Source: Woeseiaceae bacterium (GTDB lineage Bacteria; Pseudomonadota; Gammaproteobacteria; Steroidobacterales; Woeseiaceae). Taken from it: DNA of 64,000 nucleotides. A program made the position numbers and the translations under genes. The stretch spans positions 21,640-85,639 of the forward strand of contig JAJFKR010000005.1 of NCBI GenBank assembly GCA_021773095.1, in the 5' to 3' direction. The notes below the pieces were generated by a model. That model worked only from the letters and a program-made list of their open reading frames with translations. It was not told the origin of the DNA and did not search any database. This document shows, one piece after another, positions 48,464 through 57,807 of the stretch (the stretch's first letter is position 1; each line of letters opens with the position of its first letter).

Positions 48464-48685
48464 GGGTCACCCTGCCGGCTGGGATATACGATTACTTTAC
48501 AAAAACCCACCCACGAATTAAAGCCCGACCAGGAGGACGATAGGAGGACGACGCATCACGCCCGTTTCACGGACGTTACAGGCCTTGAGCAAAGCGTGCA
48601 TTGTAGTGAATGAAGTGATGATGTGGGTGACAGTTACTTTTGTTGTTATAGTCCACTGCCTCAGCCAATTCAGGATCCTGATACA

Positions 48686-50827
48686 GTGAAATGTTCCAGC
48701 CTCTTATTCAGTCTAACCCTCTCAATACTTGCCGCGTCTTGTAGTGATAGCACCGCACCTGAACAAGCCGCGAGCGCTCCGTCTGAATTGACCAACCCGT
48801 TTTTTCAAGAAAGTAGCCTGCCGTATGGAATGCCAGCATTCGATCAGATTAAGGACGAGCACTACCTGCCGGCCTTTGAGCTCGGTATGGCGGAGGAATT
48901 AGGTGAATACGAAGCGATCGCCAGCAATCCAGATGTAGCGACCTTCGCAAACACCATTGTTGCCATGGAACGCTCCGGGCAACTGCTTGACCGTACCAAC
49001 CGGGTGTTCGGCGCCATGGGCAGTGCACACACCAATGACAAAATAAAGGAAATAGAAACCCTGTTGGCGCCGGTATTTTCTGCCCACAGCGACAGCATCT
49101 ATTTGAACAAGGACCTGTTTGCACGCATCGATTCGCTCTACCGGACTCGCGAGGGGCTCGGCCTGGATCCCGAGTCATTGCGCCTGCTCGAACGCTACCA
49201 TACGGACTTCGTACGCTCCGGTGCGGAACTGTCGGATGACGAAAAAGGTCGCTTACGAAACATCAATTCGGAACGCGCTGAACTCACGACAGCTTTCGGC
49301 CAGAACGTATTGAATGAAGTCAACGATTCGGCCATCGTGGTCGATTCAAAAGATGATCTTGCAGGACTTTCGGCCAGTCAAATTGAAAGCGCTGCCACCA
49401 GCGCTGAAGAACGGGGTCTCGACGGCAAGTACGTAATTACCTTGCGTAATACCACGCAACAACCCGCACTCAGCTCGCTCGAAAATCGAGACTTACGACG
49501 ACGAATTCAGGAAGTTTCGATCGCACGAGGATCCCGCGGCAATGAATACGATAACCGGGAAATCGTCGTTCGCATTCTTGCGTTGCGCGCCGAACGGGCA
49601 GAATTGCTGGGTTACGAGAATCACGCTGCCTTTATTCTCGAAGATCGAACCGCGGGCACGATTGAGGCAGTCAATGACATGTTGGGTGGTCTCGGTCCGA
49701 GAGCAGTAGCACAAGCGCGCAAGGAAGCCGCCGATTTGCAGACTATAATTAACGAGTCAGAATCTGAGCAGTTTGAGATCGCATCCTGGGATTGGCTGTA
49801 TTACACCGAGATTTTGCGCAAGCAGCGTTACGATTTCGATGCCAACCAGCTCAAACCGTACTTCGAAATTAATCGAGTACTTGAAGACGGCGTATTTTAC
49901 TTCGCAGAGCATCTCTACGGGCTCACCTTTGAAGAGAGGCCGGAGCTCCCTGTTTACCAGGAAGACGTAAGAGTATTCGAGGTATTCTACGACGGCGAGC
50001 CGCTGGGACTGTTCTTATTCGATCCATACGCCCGCGATTCGAAAAGGGGCGGCGCATGGATGAACGCCTACATGTCGCAATCTCACTTACTCGATCGAAA
50101 ACCCGTCGTTGCCAATCACCAGAACATTGTGAAGCCATCCGAGGGCGAACCCACGTTACTGACACTCGACGAGGCCAACACGATGTTTCACGAATTCGGT
50201 CATGCGGTTCACGGCCTTTTGTCGAACGTGAAGTACCCACGTTTCTCGGGCACATCCGTGCCACGGGACTTTGTTGAGTATCCTTCTCAGGTACACGAGA
50301 TGTGGGCAACATGGCCCGAGGTGCTTGCGAACTACGCCGTGCACTACGAAACCGGAGAGCCCATTCCTCAGGACCTGCTCGACCGCGTAATCGCCGCAGA
50401 CAAATTCAATGAGGGATTCGCACGCACGGAATACCTTGCCGCTTCAATCGTGGACCAGGCCTGGCACAGGCTAACCGCCGACGAAATAGGCCCCGCAGAA
50501 GCCGTGAGAGACTTTGAAGACAAGGCACTGGTTGATTCCGGCATGGACTTCAACCTCGTACCACCGCGCTACAGTACAACCTACTTTAGCCACATCATGG
50601 GCGGTTACTCGGCGGGCTATTATTCGTATATCTGGAGCGAAGTGCTGGATGCGGATAGCGTGAAATGGTTTCAAGAGAACGGCGGCTTGAAACGCGAAAA
50701 TGGCGATCATTTCCGCAAAACCCTGCTCTCGAAAGGCGGCAGCGCAGATGCTATGGAGCTTTTCAAAAACTTTCGCGGTGCCGAACCATCGATCGAGCCG
50801 TTGCTGGAGCGGTTGGGCTTCGAATAA
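48686..50827 (+). CDS. M3-family metallopeptidase lipoprotein (Dcp-like)
   Basis: A 713-residue oligopeptidase of the M3 family, related to peptidyl-dipeptidase Dcp. The zinc motif is HEFGHAVH (502-509), with the third ligand Glu in the following helix (about YPSQVHEMWATWPEVL). GTG 48686, 10 nt after AGGA, gives a lipoprotein signal ending LAASC, so it is probably anchored in the outer membrane or periplasm; a start at 48623 would bury that signal. The family cleaves dipeptides or short peptides. It stands alone on the + strand. Confidence 0.9.
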   Translation: MKCSSLLFSLTLSILAASCSDSTAPEQAASAPSELTNPFFQESSLPYGMPAFDQIKDEHYLPAFELGMAEELGEYEAIASNPDVATFANTIVAMERSGQLLDRTNRVFGAMGSAHTNDKIKEIETLLAPVFSAHSDSIYLNKDLFARIDSLYRTREGLGLDPESLRLLERYHTDFVRSGAELSDDEKGRLRNINSERAELTTAFGQNVLNEVNDSAIVVDSKDDLAGLSASQIESAATSAEERGLDGKYVITLRNTTQQPALSSLENRDLRRRIQEVSIARGSRGNEYDNREIVVRILALRAERAELLGYENHAAFILEDRTAGTIEAVNDMLGGLGPRAVAQARKEAADLQTIINESESEQFEIASWDWLYYTEILRKQRYDFDANQLKPYFEINRVLEDGVFYFAEHLYGLTFEERPELPVYQEDVRVFEVFYDGEPLGLFLFDPYARDSKRGGAWMNAYMSQSHLLDRKPVVANHQNIVKPSEGEPTLLTLDEANTMFHEFGHAVHGLLSNVKYPRFSGTSVPRDFVEYPSQVHEMWATWPEVLANYAVHYETGEPIPQDLLDRVIAADKFNEGFARTEYLAASIVDQAWHRLTADEIGPAEAVRDFEDKALVDSGMDFNLVPPRYSTTYFSHIMGGYSAGYYSYIWSEVLDADSVKWFQENGGLKRENGDHFRKTLLSKGGSADAMELFKNFRGAEPSIEPLLERLGFE

Positions 50828-51034
50828 GCTCTCAACCATCCTGACTCCGGGCGGTGATCGCTCGCATGAAAACCAACATTCCTACCCTGTAAATTGCATG
50901 GCGGCACCCTCAGGTTATGTCAAGTTTGATAGTTCAGCATCAATCCCGAGAGAGATATACCATGGGCGAAAAGGTAGCGACTCATTGCTGCCAACAAAAA
51001 TTAGAGCCACAACAAATAATAAAGAGGCGCCAAA

Positions 51035-54000
51035 ATGATTCGCCAACTTAGCTCCTTGTTCATAAACAAATTTGCAGTCCTTCCTGTCTTGTCTCTGCTA
51101 CTTCTTGCAGCATCGCCTAAGGTCGTTGCTTCGGACCTGGTCATTGCCGGCGTGGTCGACGGCCCGCTCTCTGGCGGGGTTCCGAAGGCGGTCGAGATCT
51201 ACGTCGTCAACAATGTCGGCGATCTGAGCATCTACGGCCTCGGCTCCGCCAACAACGGCGGCGGTACCGATGGGCAGGAGTTCACCTTCCCGGCGATCGG
51301 GGCAATAGCGGGCGACTATATTTATGTGGCCTCAGAATCGAGCGGATTCAATTCTTTCTTCGGGTTTGCACCCGACTATACGTCCGGAGCGATGGCCATA
51401 AACGGTGACGACGCGGTCGAATTGTTTCAAAACGGCGCGGTGGTTGATGTATTCGGTGATATTAATGTGGACGGCAGCGGGCAGCCGTGGGACCACCTGG
51501 ATGGGTGGGCCTACCGGATCGACAATACCGGGCCCGACTGCAGCACATTCGCATTGAGTAGCTGGAGTTTCAGTGGCATCAATGCCCTCGATGCGGAAAC
51601 GACCAACGCCGGTGCGGCGACGCCGCTTCCGCTCGGTACTTTCACGACCGTTGGGGGCGGTAGTGCCACGTGTGTCACCGGCATTTCGCCGGCCCCTGGC
51701 AGCATCGGCGTGCCGGTTGATACTGATATCACAATAGACTTCAATGATGTCGTCACAGCTACAGCCACCGCAATTACAGTTTCGTGTGACACTGGCGGCA
51801 CGCAGCCAGGAACAATCAGCGGCAGCCCTTCGACAACAATAGTGTGGGATGGTGACGTCGATCTTGGCGAGGCCGATGTGTGTACGGTTACCGTTGCTGC
51901 GGCACAGGTAACTGACGCCGATTCCAACCCACTATCTGCAGATATCGTCTTCAGTTTCACAACCGCTGGTGGCGCTGGCGCTGCCTGGGTTATCAATGAG
52001 ATGCATGCTGATCCTGATGGCAGCCTTGCCGGTGACGCAAACGGCGACGGGACGCGCAATAGCTCACAAGACGAATTCGTAGAGATCGTTAATGTTAGCG
52101 GCAGCGATGCGGACATTACCGGCTGGACCGTGTCAGACGGTTTCGGTGTCCGGCACACATTTCCTGCCGGTACGGTGGTTCCCGATCAGTGCTCGATCGT
52201 CGTCTTTGGTGGCGGCACTCCAACGGGCGACTTCGGCAACAGCGTGGTGCAGACGGCGAGCGGCGGTTCTCTGGGCCTGAACAATGGCGGTGACAGCGTT
52301 ACTCTCAACGACGGTAGCAGCGACGTCGTCACTGCGACTTACGGCGGCGAGGGAGGCGCCAACCAGTCGCTTACTCTCGATCCCGACGTTAGCGGTATAC
52401 CGCCACATGTCCAACACACTCTGGCTAGCGGTTCCGGTGGCACGTTGTATTCGCCGGGCACCAACGTCGACGGAACGGCCTTTGCGGGTTGCCCGCCACC
52501 GCCGGCGACCTGGGTAATCAACGAATTTCACGCTGATCCCGCTTCGGGACTCGCTGGTGACGCAAACGGTGACGGCACGCGCAGTAGCTCACAAGACGAA
52601 TTCGTAGAGATCTTTAATGTGAGCGGCAGCGACGCGGACATTTCCGGCTGGACCGTGTCGGATGGTGTCGGTGTTCGGCACACATTTCCTGCCGGCACGT
52701 TGGTTCTTGATCAATGCTCGATCGTCGTCTTCGGCGGCGGCACGCCAACGGGCGTCTTCGGCAACAGCGTGGTGCAGACGGCAAGTGCCGGGTTCCTTGG
52801 GTTGAACAATGGAGGCGACGGAATTTTTCTAAACGACGGTAGCAGCGATGTCGCCAGTGCGAGCTACGGTAGAGAGGGCAGCGACAACCAGTCGTTGACT
52901 CTCGATCCCGACGTAAGCGGTGCACTACCCTACGTCAAGCACACTGTGGCTAGCGGTTCCGGCGGGACGCTATACTCACCGGGCACGAAGATTGACGGCA
53001 CGCAGTTCTTTGGTTGTCCGCTGGACGCAGAAATTTTCGAAATCCAGGGCGCCGGTCTGAGCAGTCCACTCGCCACCCGGCTGGTGAACACGACAGACAA
53101 CGTCGTTACGGCCGTCGGCCCGGACGGCTTCGCGATGCAGACACCCTCAAGTCGCAGCGACGGTGATATCGATACATCAGATGGCATATTCGTATTCACC
53201 GGGTCCGCGCCTGCGGTAGCGGTCGGAGAACTGGTGGATGTAAGTGGGCGGGTACAGGAGTTTTTCGGCTTCACGGAATTCGGTTTCGGCAGCATAGTGA
53301 CGGCGACTGGTTTTGAAGCTCCGCCTCCACCAGTGCAAATGAATTCCAATGTGCCCTCACCGCTTCCAGGAACGCCGAGCTGTGCAATCGAGTTTGAATG
53401 CTACGAGGGCATGCTGGTCGAGATTGCCGATGGCACCGTCACCGGGCCCAACCAGAGATTCAACCCCGACCCGATCGCCGAGGTGCACATTACGGCCGCA
53501 GCGGCACGGACCTTCCGCGAGCCCGGTATCGAGCATCCGGGTGAGGCCGGACTGCCGCTTTGGGATGGCAATCCTGAAGTGTTCGAACTGGATCCGGACA
53601 AGCTGGGACTGTCAAATCAGATCATCCCGGCAGGCTCATCGTTCAACGCTACGGGTATCATCGGTTTCGAGTTTGGTGGCTACGAACTGTGGCCTACCGA
53701 ACTCAGCGTGAGTCCGGCACCGTTACCCGTAGCAGTGCGGGCTCGCGAGGCCGGTGAATTCACTGTCGGTACGCTGAACCTGTTCCGCCTGTTCAGTGCT
53801 GAGTCCGACTACGCGACACGGCTCACGAAATTTTCGCTGTATATCCGCACGGTTCTCGATGCGCCGGATATCCTTGCTGTACAGGAAGTCGAAAGTCTTG
53901 CCGTACTCCAGGATCTGGCCGATAAGATCGCGTTCGATTATGGCATCGTCTACACGGCCCACCTGATTGAAGGTAACGATATCGGCGGGATCGACGTTGG

Positions 54001-54967
54001 ATTCCTGACGCGTGACAACATCACTGTCGATGCAATCACCCAGGTCGACCCGGCCGCTACTTTCATTAACCCGATTACGCAGGTAAGCAACACCCTTCAC
54101 GACCGACCGCCGCTGCTACTCGAGGGCAGCAGCGAACTGGCGTTTGGCACTTTCCCGATTGCCGTGATGGCAGTGCACAACCGCTCGCTTGGTGGTATCG
54201 ACGGTTCGGAGGCTCTGCGGGTACGAGTCAAGCGCTTGTTGCAGGCGGAATCGATTGCGCTGAAGGTGCAGGATCTGCAGACCGCGGTTGCAAACCTACG
54301 ACTGGTCGTCACCGGCGACTTCAATGCCTTCGAGTTCACCGATGGCCACGTTGATGCTCTGGGCGTGATCGCGGGCAATTTCAATCCGGCGACCAGCCTG
54401 GTCTGCTCCGAGTCAAGCTGTCAGGGGGACATTGTGGAACCCAACCTGGACAACCAGGTCCTTTGGCTACCGGGCGATGAACGATACTCGTTTATATTCA
54501 GGGGCAACGCTCAGGTACTCGACCATGCGCTGACATCCGCAAAACTAGCGGATGAAATCAGTGGTATTGAGTACGGTCGTGGCAACGCGGATGCCGCAGT
54601 TGACCTAATCAACGACGGTGGCCATGTGCTGCGATCATCCGATCACGACGGCCTGGTTGTCTATATAACTCAGGACAAGGACGCGGATGGCGTGCCAAAC
54701 GACGACGATTTCTGTCCGGGCACGACGATTCCGGAAACGCTCGGCAGAGACCTGGGTGTGAACCGTTTCACGCTGGTGGATGGCGACTTCGATTTCGACA
54801 CAACATCATCCAGGGGCAAAGGCCCCGGCCGCAGCTACACGACCGGGGATACGGCTGGCTGTTCGTGCACGCAAATCATCGCTGCCCAGGGACTGGGTAA
54901 GGGACACACCAAGTTCGGCTGCAGTATCGGTGCTATGGAGAACTGGATTTCGCTCGTTAATCAATAA
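51035..54967 (+). CDS. ExeM/NucH-type extracellular endonuclease with tandem lamin-tail domains
   Basis: A 1310-residue secreted protein, start ATG 51035 after GAGG. In order: signal peptide (to about 34); a first lamin-tail-like domain (DLVIAGVVDGPLSGGVPKAV); a Big_5-type Ig domain (ISPAPGSIGVPVDTDITIDF, about 224-312); two near-identical lamin-tail domains (318-492 and 493-665); an OB-like ExeM segment; an endonuclease/exonuclease/phosphatase domain (about 910-1210) with TLNL, ILAVQEVE, VTGDFNAFE and SSDHDGLVV; a thrombospondin-3-like calcium repeat DKDADGVPNDDDFCPGT; and a Cys-containing tail. Such enzymes degrade extracellular DNA for phosphate or nutrients and biofilm remodelling. Confidence 0.9.
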   Translation: MIRQLSSLFINKFAVLPVLSLLLLAASPKVVASDLVIAGVVDGPLSGGVPKAVEIYVVNNVGDLSIYGLGSANNGGGTDGQEFTFPAIGAIAGDYIYVASESSGFNSFFGFAPDYTSGAMAINGDDAVELFQNGAVVDVFGDINVDGSGQPWDHLDGWAYRIDNTGPDCSTFALSSWSFSGINALDAETTNAGAATPLPLGTFTTVGGGSATCVTGISPAPGSIGVPVDTDITIDFNDVVTATATAITVSCDTGGTQPGTISGSPSTTIVWDGDVDLGEADVCTVTVAAAQVTDADSNPLSADIVFSFTTAGGAGAAWVINEMHADPDGSLAGDANGDGTRNSSQDEFVEIVNVSGSDADITGWTVSDGFGVRHTFPAGTVVPDQCSIVVFGGGTPTGDFGNSVVQTASGGSLGLNNGGDSVTLNDGSSDVVTATYGGEGGANQSLTLDPDVSGIPPHVQHTLASGSGGTLYSPGTNVDGTAFAGCPPPPATWVINEFHADPASGLAGDANGDGTRSSSQDEFVEIFNVSGSDADISGWTVSDGVGVRHTFPAGTLVLDQCSIVVFGGGTPTGVFGNSVVQTASAGFLGLNNGGDGIFLNDGSSDVASASYGREGSDNQSLTLDPDVSGALPYVKHTVASGSGGTLYSPGTKIDGTQFFGCPLDAEIFEIQGAGLSSPLATRLVNTTDNVVTAVGPDGFAMQTPSSRSDGDIDTSDGIFVFTGSAPAVAVGELVDVSGRVQEFFGFTEFGFGSIVTATGFEAPPPPVQMNSNVPSPLPGTPSCAIEFECYEGMLVEIADGTVTGPNQRFNPDPIAEVHITAAAARTFREPGIEHPGEAGLPLWDGNPEVFELDPDKLGLSNQIIPAGSSFNATGIIGFEFGGYELWPTELSVSPAPLPVAVRAREAGEFTVGTLNLFRLFSAESDYATRLTKFSLYIRTVLDAPDILAVQEVESLAVLQDLADKIAFDYGIVYTAHLIEGNDIGGIDVGFLTRDNITVDAITQVDPAATFINPITQVSNTLHDRPPLLLEGSSELAFGTFPIAVMAVHNRSLGGIDGSEALRVRVKRLLQAESIALKVQDLQTAVANLRLVVTGDFNAFEFTDGHVDALGVIAGNFNPATSLVCSESSCQGDIVEPNLDNQVLWLPGDERYSFIFRGNAQVLDHALTSAKLADEISGIEYGRGNADAAVDLINDGGHVLRSSDHDGLVVYITQDKDADGVPNDDDFCPGTTIPETLGRDLGVNRFTLVDGDFDFDTTSSRGKGPGRSYTTGDTAGCSCTQIIAAQGLGKGHTKFGCSIGAMENWISLVNQ
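51986..53030 (+). repeat. Intragenic 525-bp tandem duplication
   Basis: Two consecutive 525-bp units (from 51986 and from 52511) encode near-identical lamin-tail domains; long stretches such as GACGAATTCGTAGAGATC and CACACATTTCCTGCCGG are shared at DNA level. Identity at silent sites is high, so the duplication or a conversion event is recent. Confidence 0.85.
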
Positions 54968-55001
54968 TTCGAGTTGAGGTGACGAAAGCAGATTGACTGA
55001 G

Positions 55002-55014
55002 TGGTAGCGGGGGC
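55002..55014 (-). repeat. tRNA 3'-end repeat, copy 1
   Basis: TGGTAGCGGGGGC on the + strand; on the - strand GCCCCCGCTACCA, the end of a tRNA acceptor stem with CCA. It continues as GTGATTTGCACTGTTCC, a degenerate T-arm shared with copy 2. It lies 34 bp past the nuclease gene and marks the left edge of the module region. Confidence 0.75.
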
Positions 55015-55125
55015 GTGATTTGCACTGTTCCGACAGTGTTCGCTCGCGTCCGCCTAAAATGAAATGTAACGGCTCGTCAGTAAGACACGATGTGGCGGCA
55101 GATTGCCCTTTCCAGACTCGCTCTC

Positions 55126-56319
55126 TTAGGTCGCCAGGCCGAATGATCGATACTCCGACCGCCGATCAGTGCCATCTGCGTTGTCGCCCAGGTAGAACGA
55201 CACATCGATATTACGAGCGTCGATGTCGTATACGGCGTGCCATATAGTCCGTCCCACGGTGTCGGCATCCGGGTTACCTGTAATCTCTCGCGCGAATGCC
55301 TTGGTGAAGCGGACGCCCGCGTGGGCGTCTCTCATATCGCCGGGGCTGATGTCGTCGCCGACACTGGTCACAGCCTCGGTGAAACGCGCCAGCCGGGTGT
55401 GAGTCCAACCCGGATCGGTCTCCACCGAAATGTCGGCCGGTGCAGGCTCGTGCAACAGATGGTTGGTGACCGCCTGGATATCTCCTCCACCCTCCACAAT
55501 GTGCTCTGTGCCTTGCTTGAACGACCACTCCCACACGAACGAGTTGCCGTGTCGGTCGGCGATGAGGAAGTGGCAGGGAATCATAAACGCGTAGGTCTTG
55601 GTGCTGAGGAGCTTCCGCTTGGCCTCCTCCGCGGTTGCGCAAGTATCCAGAAGCAAACGCGTAGTTTGCAGAGGATGGAGGCCCATACCGACCTTGGTAA
55701 CAGGAGGACCAGGATATCGCACCATCGATTCGTCGTCCGCGAGCATGGCGACTACGAGTCCCTCGGAGTTGATGCCGTCGCAGCAGGCGAACAGATCGTA
55801 CAGGTCGAAATACAAAGACGGATAACCCTCGTCGGGGTACACCTCAAACAGATATGGCCGGGACCCGGTTTTCACTCCCTTCGAATACACCGATCCAGCA
55901 AGCCGATCGGCATCCGGCGGAGTGGCACCGAACTCCAGCGGAAAGTCGAGGTTTCGACTAACGAGACCGCTGCCGTTTGCCGTTTTCGCGGGCGGCACAA
56001 ACGCCACGGAGCACCCAGGCAGTGGCAAGAGGTACGGCAGGGCGATGAACGTCGCATCTTCCTCGGCGATGCCGTAGGCGTCCGCTGCCCCAAGGATGCG
56101 CTGCTCATGAATGGGATAGTGTTCGTGCAGATAACGACGCGACTCCTCTGCACGAATCGGGTTGGCCGTGCCGAGCGGCCTGGAGTCGAATACGGAACGG
56201 GCAATGTTGCCAATGGCTTCACCGATTTCCCGGTTGGTGCCCCGAAGAACGACATGTCGGGCCTCGAGGTAGTCGTCTGCTCCTCCCGCGATGACTTCTT
56301 CAGACCGTTGGATCGCCAT
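55126..56319 (-). CDS. C45-type acyltransferase/hydrolase (Ntn family)
   Basis: A 397-residue member of the C45/linear-amide hydrolase group (the fold of acyl-CoA:6-aminopenicillanate acyltransferase). The nucleophile is Cys103 in PLPGCSVAFVPP; self-cleavage before it is expected. Supporting blocks are SGLVSRNLDFPLEF (the R-N-x-D motif), GINSEGLVVAMLADD and VTNHLLHEPAP. The substrate is unknown; the group hydrolyses or transfers amides of acylated amino acids or beta-lactam precursors. The gene fills the module between tRNA-end copies 1 and 2. No signal peptide is seen, so it is probably cytoplasmic. Confidence 0.82.
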   Translation of the reverse strand: MAIQRSEEVIAGGADDYLEARHVVLRGTNREIGEAIGNIARSVFDSRPLGTANPIRAEESRRYLHEHYPIHEQRILGAADAYGIAEEDATFIALPYLLPLPGCSVAFVPPAKTANGSGLVSRNLDFPLEFGATPPDADRLAGSVYSKGVKTGSRPYLFEVYPDEGYPSLYFDLYDLFACCDGINSEGLVVAMLADDESMVRYPGPPVTKVGMGLHPLQTTRLLLDTCATAEEAKRKLLSTKTYAFMIPCHFLIADRHGNSFVWEWSFKQGTEHIVEGGGDIQAVTNHLLHEPAPADISVETDPGWTHTRLARFTEAVTSVGDDISPGDMRDAHAGVRFTKAFAREITGNPDADTVGRTIWHAVYDIDARNIDVSFYLGDNADGTDRRSEYRSFGLAT

Positions 56320-56451
56320 GACACATCCTCACGTAATTTATCGGTCTATAGCTGAAGACCGCATTCTGCCCGGTCGAGAATGGCCGCAGTATCGTGAAAT
56401 TCACCTACTAACTCGATCGCCTGCCGTCAGAAGCACCCTTCTCCAAAACGC

Positions 56452-56477
56452 AAAAAGCCTCGTCGAAACGAGGCTTT
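56452..56477 (-). terminator. Terminator hairpin next to tRNA-end copy 2
   Basis: On the - strand AAAGCCTCG (56477-56469), loop TTTCGA, CGAGGCTTT (56462-56454) and a T-run then GCGTTTT. It is 30 nt from tRNA-end copy 2 and is the same hairpin as at 57128-57152, as expected for a tRNA gene plus its own terminator copied together. Confidence 0.9.
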
Positions 56478-56507
56478 CTGGTTCGCTGCATATAAACAGC
56501 TACTTAT

Positions 56508-56520
56508 TGGTAGCGGGGGC
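56508..56520 (-). repeat. tRNA 3'-end repeat, copy 2
   Basis: TGGTAGCGGGGGC again, followed by CCGCTTTGCTCTGTTCC. The next 60 bp (for example GTACGTCTAATATGAAG) match the flank of copy 1 (GTCCGCCTAAAATGAAA) with substitutions. Terminator 56452-56477 lies on its 3' (tRNA-sense) side. Confidence 0.8.
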
Positions 56521-56584
56521 CCGCTTTGCTCTGTTCCTACGGTTCAGTATCAAGTACGTCTAATATGAAGATCGTCGATCAAGA

Positions 56585-56818
56585 TCAATGATTAGACGTT
56601 GATTGCTCCAGCCTCTCTGCAAGCCACACTTTAATTATTGACTGCCTGGTTACGCCCAATCGTGCAGCTTCCCTATCAAGCATTTCGATCATCCAGGTTG
56701 GAAAATCGACATTTACCCTTTTTTGTTGCTGCTTGGGATGTCTGGCTTTAGAAAGATCCAGGGAACCAGTAATATCCTTACCCTGATCAAAATCACTGTC
56801 AAATTTCTTAGCTTTCAT
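56585..56818 (-). CDS. brnA: BrnA-type antitoxin
   Basis: A 77-residue antitoxin of the BrnA family. The C-terminal half is a ribbon-helix-helix: KRVNVDFPTWMIEMLDREA then GVTRQSIIKVWLAERLEQ. ATG 56818 lies 11 nt inside the end of brnT, so translation is coupled. BrnA binds the toxin BrnT and represses their shared promoter; a 7-bp inverted repeat over the promoter (57072-57088) is the likely operator. Confidence 0.85.
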   Translation of the reverse strand: MKAKKFDSDFDQGKDITGSLDLSKARHPKQQQKRVNVDFPTWMIEMLDREAARLGVTRQSIIKVWLAERLEQSTSNH

Positions 56819-57068
56819 ACAGTACCACCTCTTCATCCCGGGACCGCCGCACGGAAATTATTCGAATGTCATCGCTGCGGTAGGTAATTACAGCTGACCA
56901 GTGCGTGGCATCGATCTGGCCGATCACGATAAATCTCGGCTCATCCTCGGTCCTGGCCGGGATTTCCAGCAGATTCGGATCGTTCCATAGCCTCTGAGCT
57001 TCAATGAAATCAACGCCATGTTTGGCAAGATTGCGGTCGCTCTTTCCTTGATCGAACTCGAACCCCAT
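56808..57068 (-). CDS. brnT: BrnT-type ribonuclease toxin
   Basis: An 86-residue BrnT-family toxin (RelE-like ribonuclease fold). It starts MGFEFDQGKSDRNLAKHGVDF, the W/FDxxKxxxNxxKHGVxF family start, and contains AVITYRSDDIRIISVRRSRDEE. BrnT stops growth by cutting RNA. ATG 57068 is chosen because the motif begins there and the inverted-repeat promoter ends just upstream; the reading to 57107 runs through that promoter. With brnA it is the whole content of the 654-bp module between tRNA-end copies 2 and 3. Confidence 0.88.
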   Translation of the reverse strand: MGFEFDQGKSDRNLAKHGVDFIEAQRLWNDPNLLEIPARTEDEPRFIVIGQIDATHWSAVITYRSDDIRIISVRRSRDEEVVLYES

Positions 57069-57071
57069 AAT

Positions 57072-57088
57072 GGTATAAAAATTATACC
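57072..57088 (-). promoter_or_regulatory. BrnTA operator/promoter
   Basis: GGTATAA-AAA-TTATACC is a perfect 7-bp inverted repeat 4 nt upstream of the brnT ATG. It includes a TATAAT-type -10 (on the - strand GGTATAATTTTTATACC), so a repressor bound there would block transcription. This is the normal autoregulation layout for BrnA. Confidence 0.75.
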
Positions 57089-57127
57089 TTTTTGGCGGTG
57101 AGTGCAAGCACCCGGTTCACCAAACGC

Positions 57128-57152
57128 AAAAAGCCTCGTCGAAACGAGGCTT
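57128..57152 (-). terminator. Terminator hairpin next to tRNA-end copy 3
   Basis: On the - strand AAGCCTCG (57152-57145), loop TTTCGA, CGAGGCTT (57138-57131), then TTTTTGCGTTT. The hairpin and the following GCGTTTGG and GGGTGCTT match the one near copy 2. Confidence 0.9.
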
Positions 57153-57161
57153 CTTAGGGAT

Positions 57162-57174
57162 TGGTAGCCGGGGC
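57162..57174 (-). repeat. tRNA 3'-end repeat, copy 3
   Basis: TGGTAGCCGGGGC, one substitution from the other four. On its 5' (tRNA-sense) side lies the truncated Phd antitoxin gene; the 90-bp flank (GCTGCCAACGCTATCTAGCA onward) is shared with copy 5. Confidence 0.8.
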
Positions 57175-57208
57175 TAGCTGCCAACGCTATCTAGCACTGG
57201 TTACGGCA

Positions 57209-57352
57209 TTAGATATTGCGACCTAAACTCTCTGCCGATACGAAATACCCACTGACCCGTCCGTGGCTCTTGATGGCCACCGGTTCACGCTGTGCCTCTT
57301 TCTTGTAGCGTCCGAAGCGTTTGGCGAAGTCTGTAGCGGTGGTCACAACCAT
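57209..57352 (-). pseudogene. Phd/YefM-type antitoxin, C-terminally truncated
   Basis: A 47-codon reading frame: MVVTTATDFAKRFGRYKKEA then QREPVAIKSHGRVSGYFVSA, clearly the DNA-binding N-terminal half of a Phd/YefM antitoxin. Normal members are about 75-90 residues; here the toxin-binding C-terminal part is missing and the frame ends 35 bp before tRNA-end copy 3. No toxin gene accompanies it. It may still bind DNA. ATG 57352 lacks a good ribosome site. A degraded copy of its 3' end lies next to copy 5 (61383-61453). Confidence 0.75.
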
Positions 57353-57523
57353 CAAAATTATCCACCCAATGGTCATCGATGGACCAGCACAGACCGGCAC
57401 TGTAAGGCTGCCAATCAGGGATAATGAGATTCTCGTAAGATCCGATTCACCCGGTACAGGCACGACGAGACAGGGAAATCCGGGTGGTCAATCGGTCTCT
57501 CCATGATTGCAACGGCGAATTTC

Positions 57524-57763
57524 TTAGTCATCTTCTCGACTCCCACGTATGAATCTCGAAATCATCAGCGTGGCAATACCCATCATGATGAGCACTGCAG
57601 CCGCTAGCCATACAAGAACTTGTGGTTCAATGAAGACCACCACACCCAGAACGATTAGGAAAATACCGGGGATCACAGTCATGAAACCGGAAAACGGCTT
57701 CTCCATTATGCCCTTGCACTTTTCTGCCATTGGACACATCGGCATTTGAATTGACTCTGTCAT
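57524..57763 (-). CDS. Small two-helix membrane protein
   Basis: A 79-residue protein with a cysteine-containing N-terminus (MCPMAEKCKG) and two hydrophobic segments (about 25-45 and 48-68), ending in a charged tail (RFIRGSREDD). AAGGAGGAG directly upstream of ATG 57763 is a very strong ribosome site. It lies 44 nt after the AhpD-like gene and is probably the last gene of the sigZ operon. I do not recognise the family. Confidence 0.75.
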   Translation of the reverse strand: MTESIQMPMCPMAEKCKGIMEKPFSGFMTVIPGIFLIVLGVVVFIEPQVLVWLAAAVLIMMGIATLMISRFIRGSREDD

Positions 57764-57807
57764 TTTCTCCTCCTTTTACCTTGTCACTTCATCAGAAATC
57801 TCAAAGC

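Noticed and set aside
55237..56355. 372-codon + strand frame antisense to the C45 gene
   Set aside because: The - strand frame carries the full C45 motif set; the + frame has no domain and results from GC-rich third positions.
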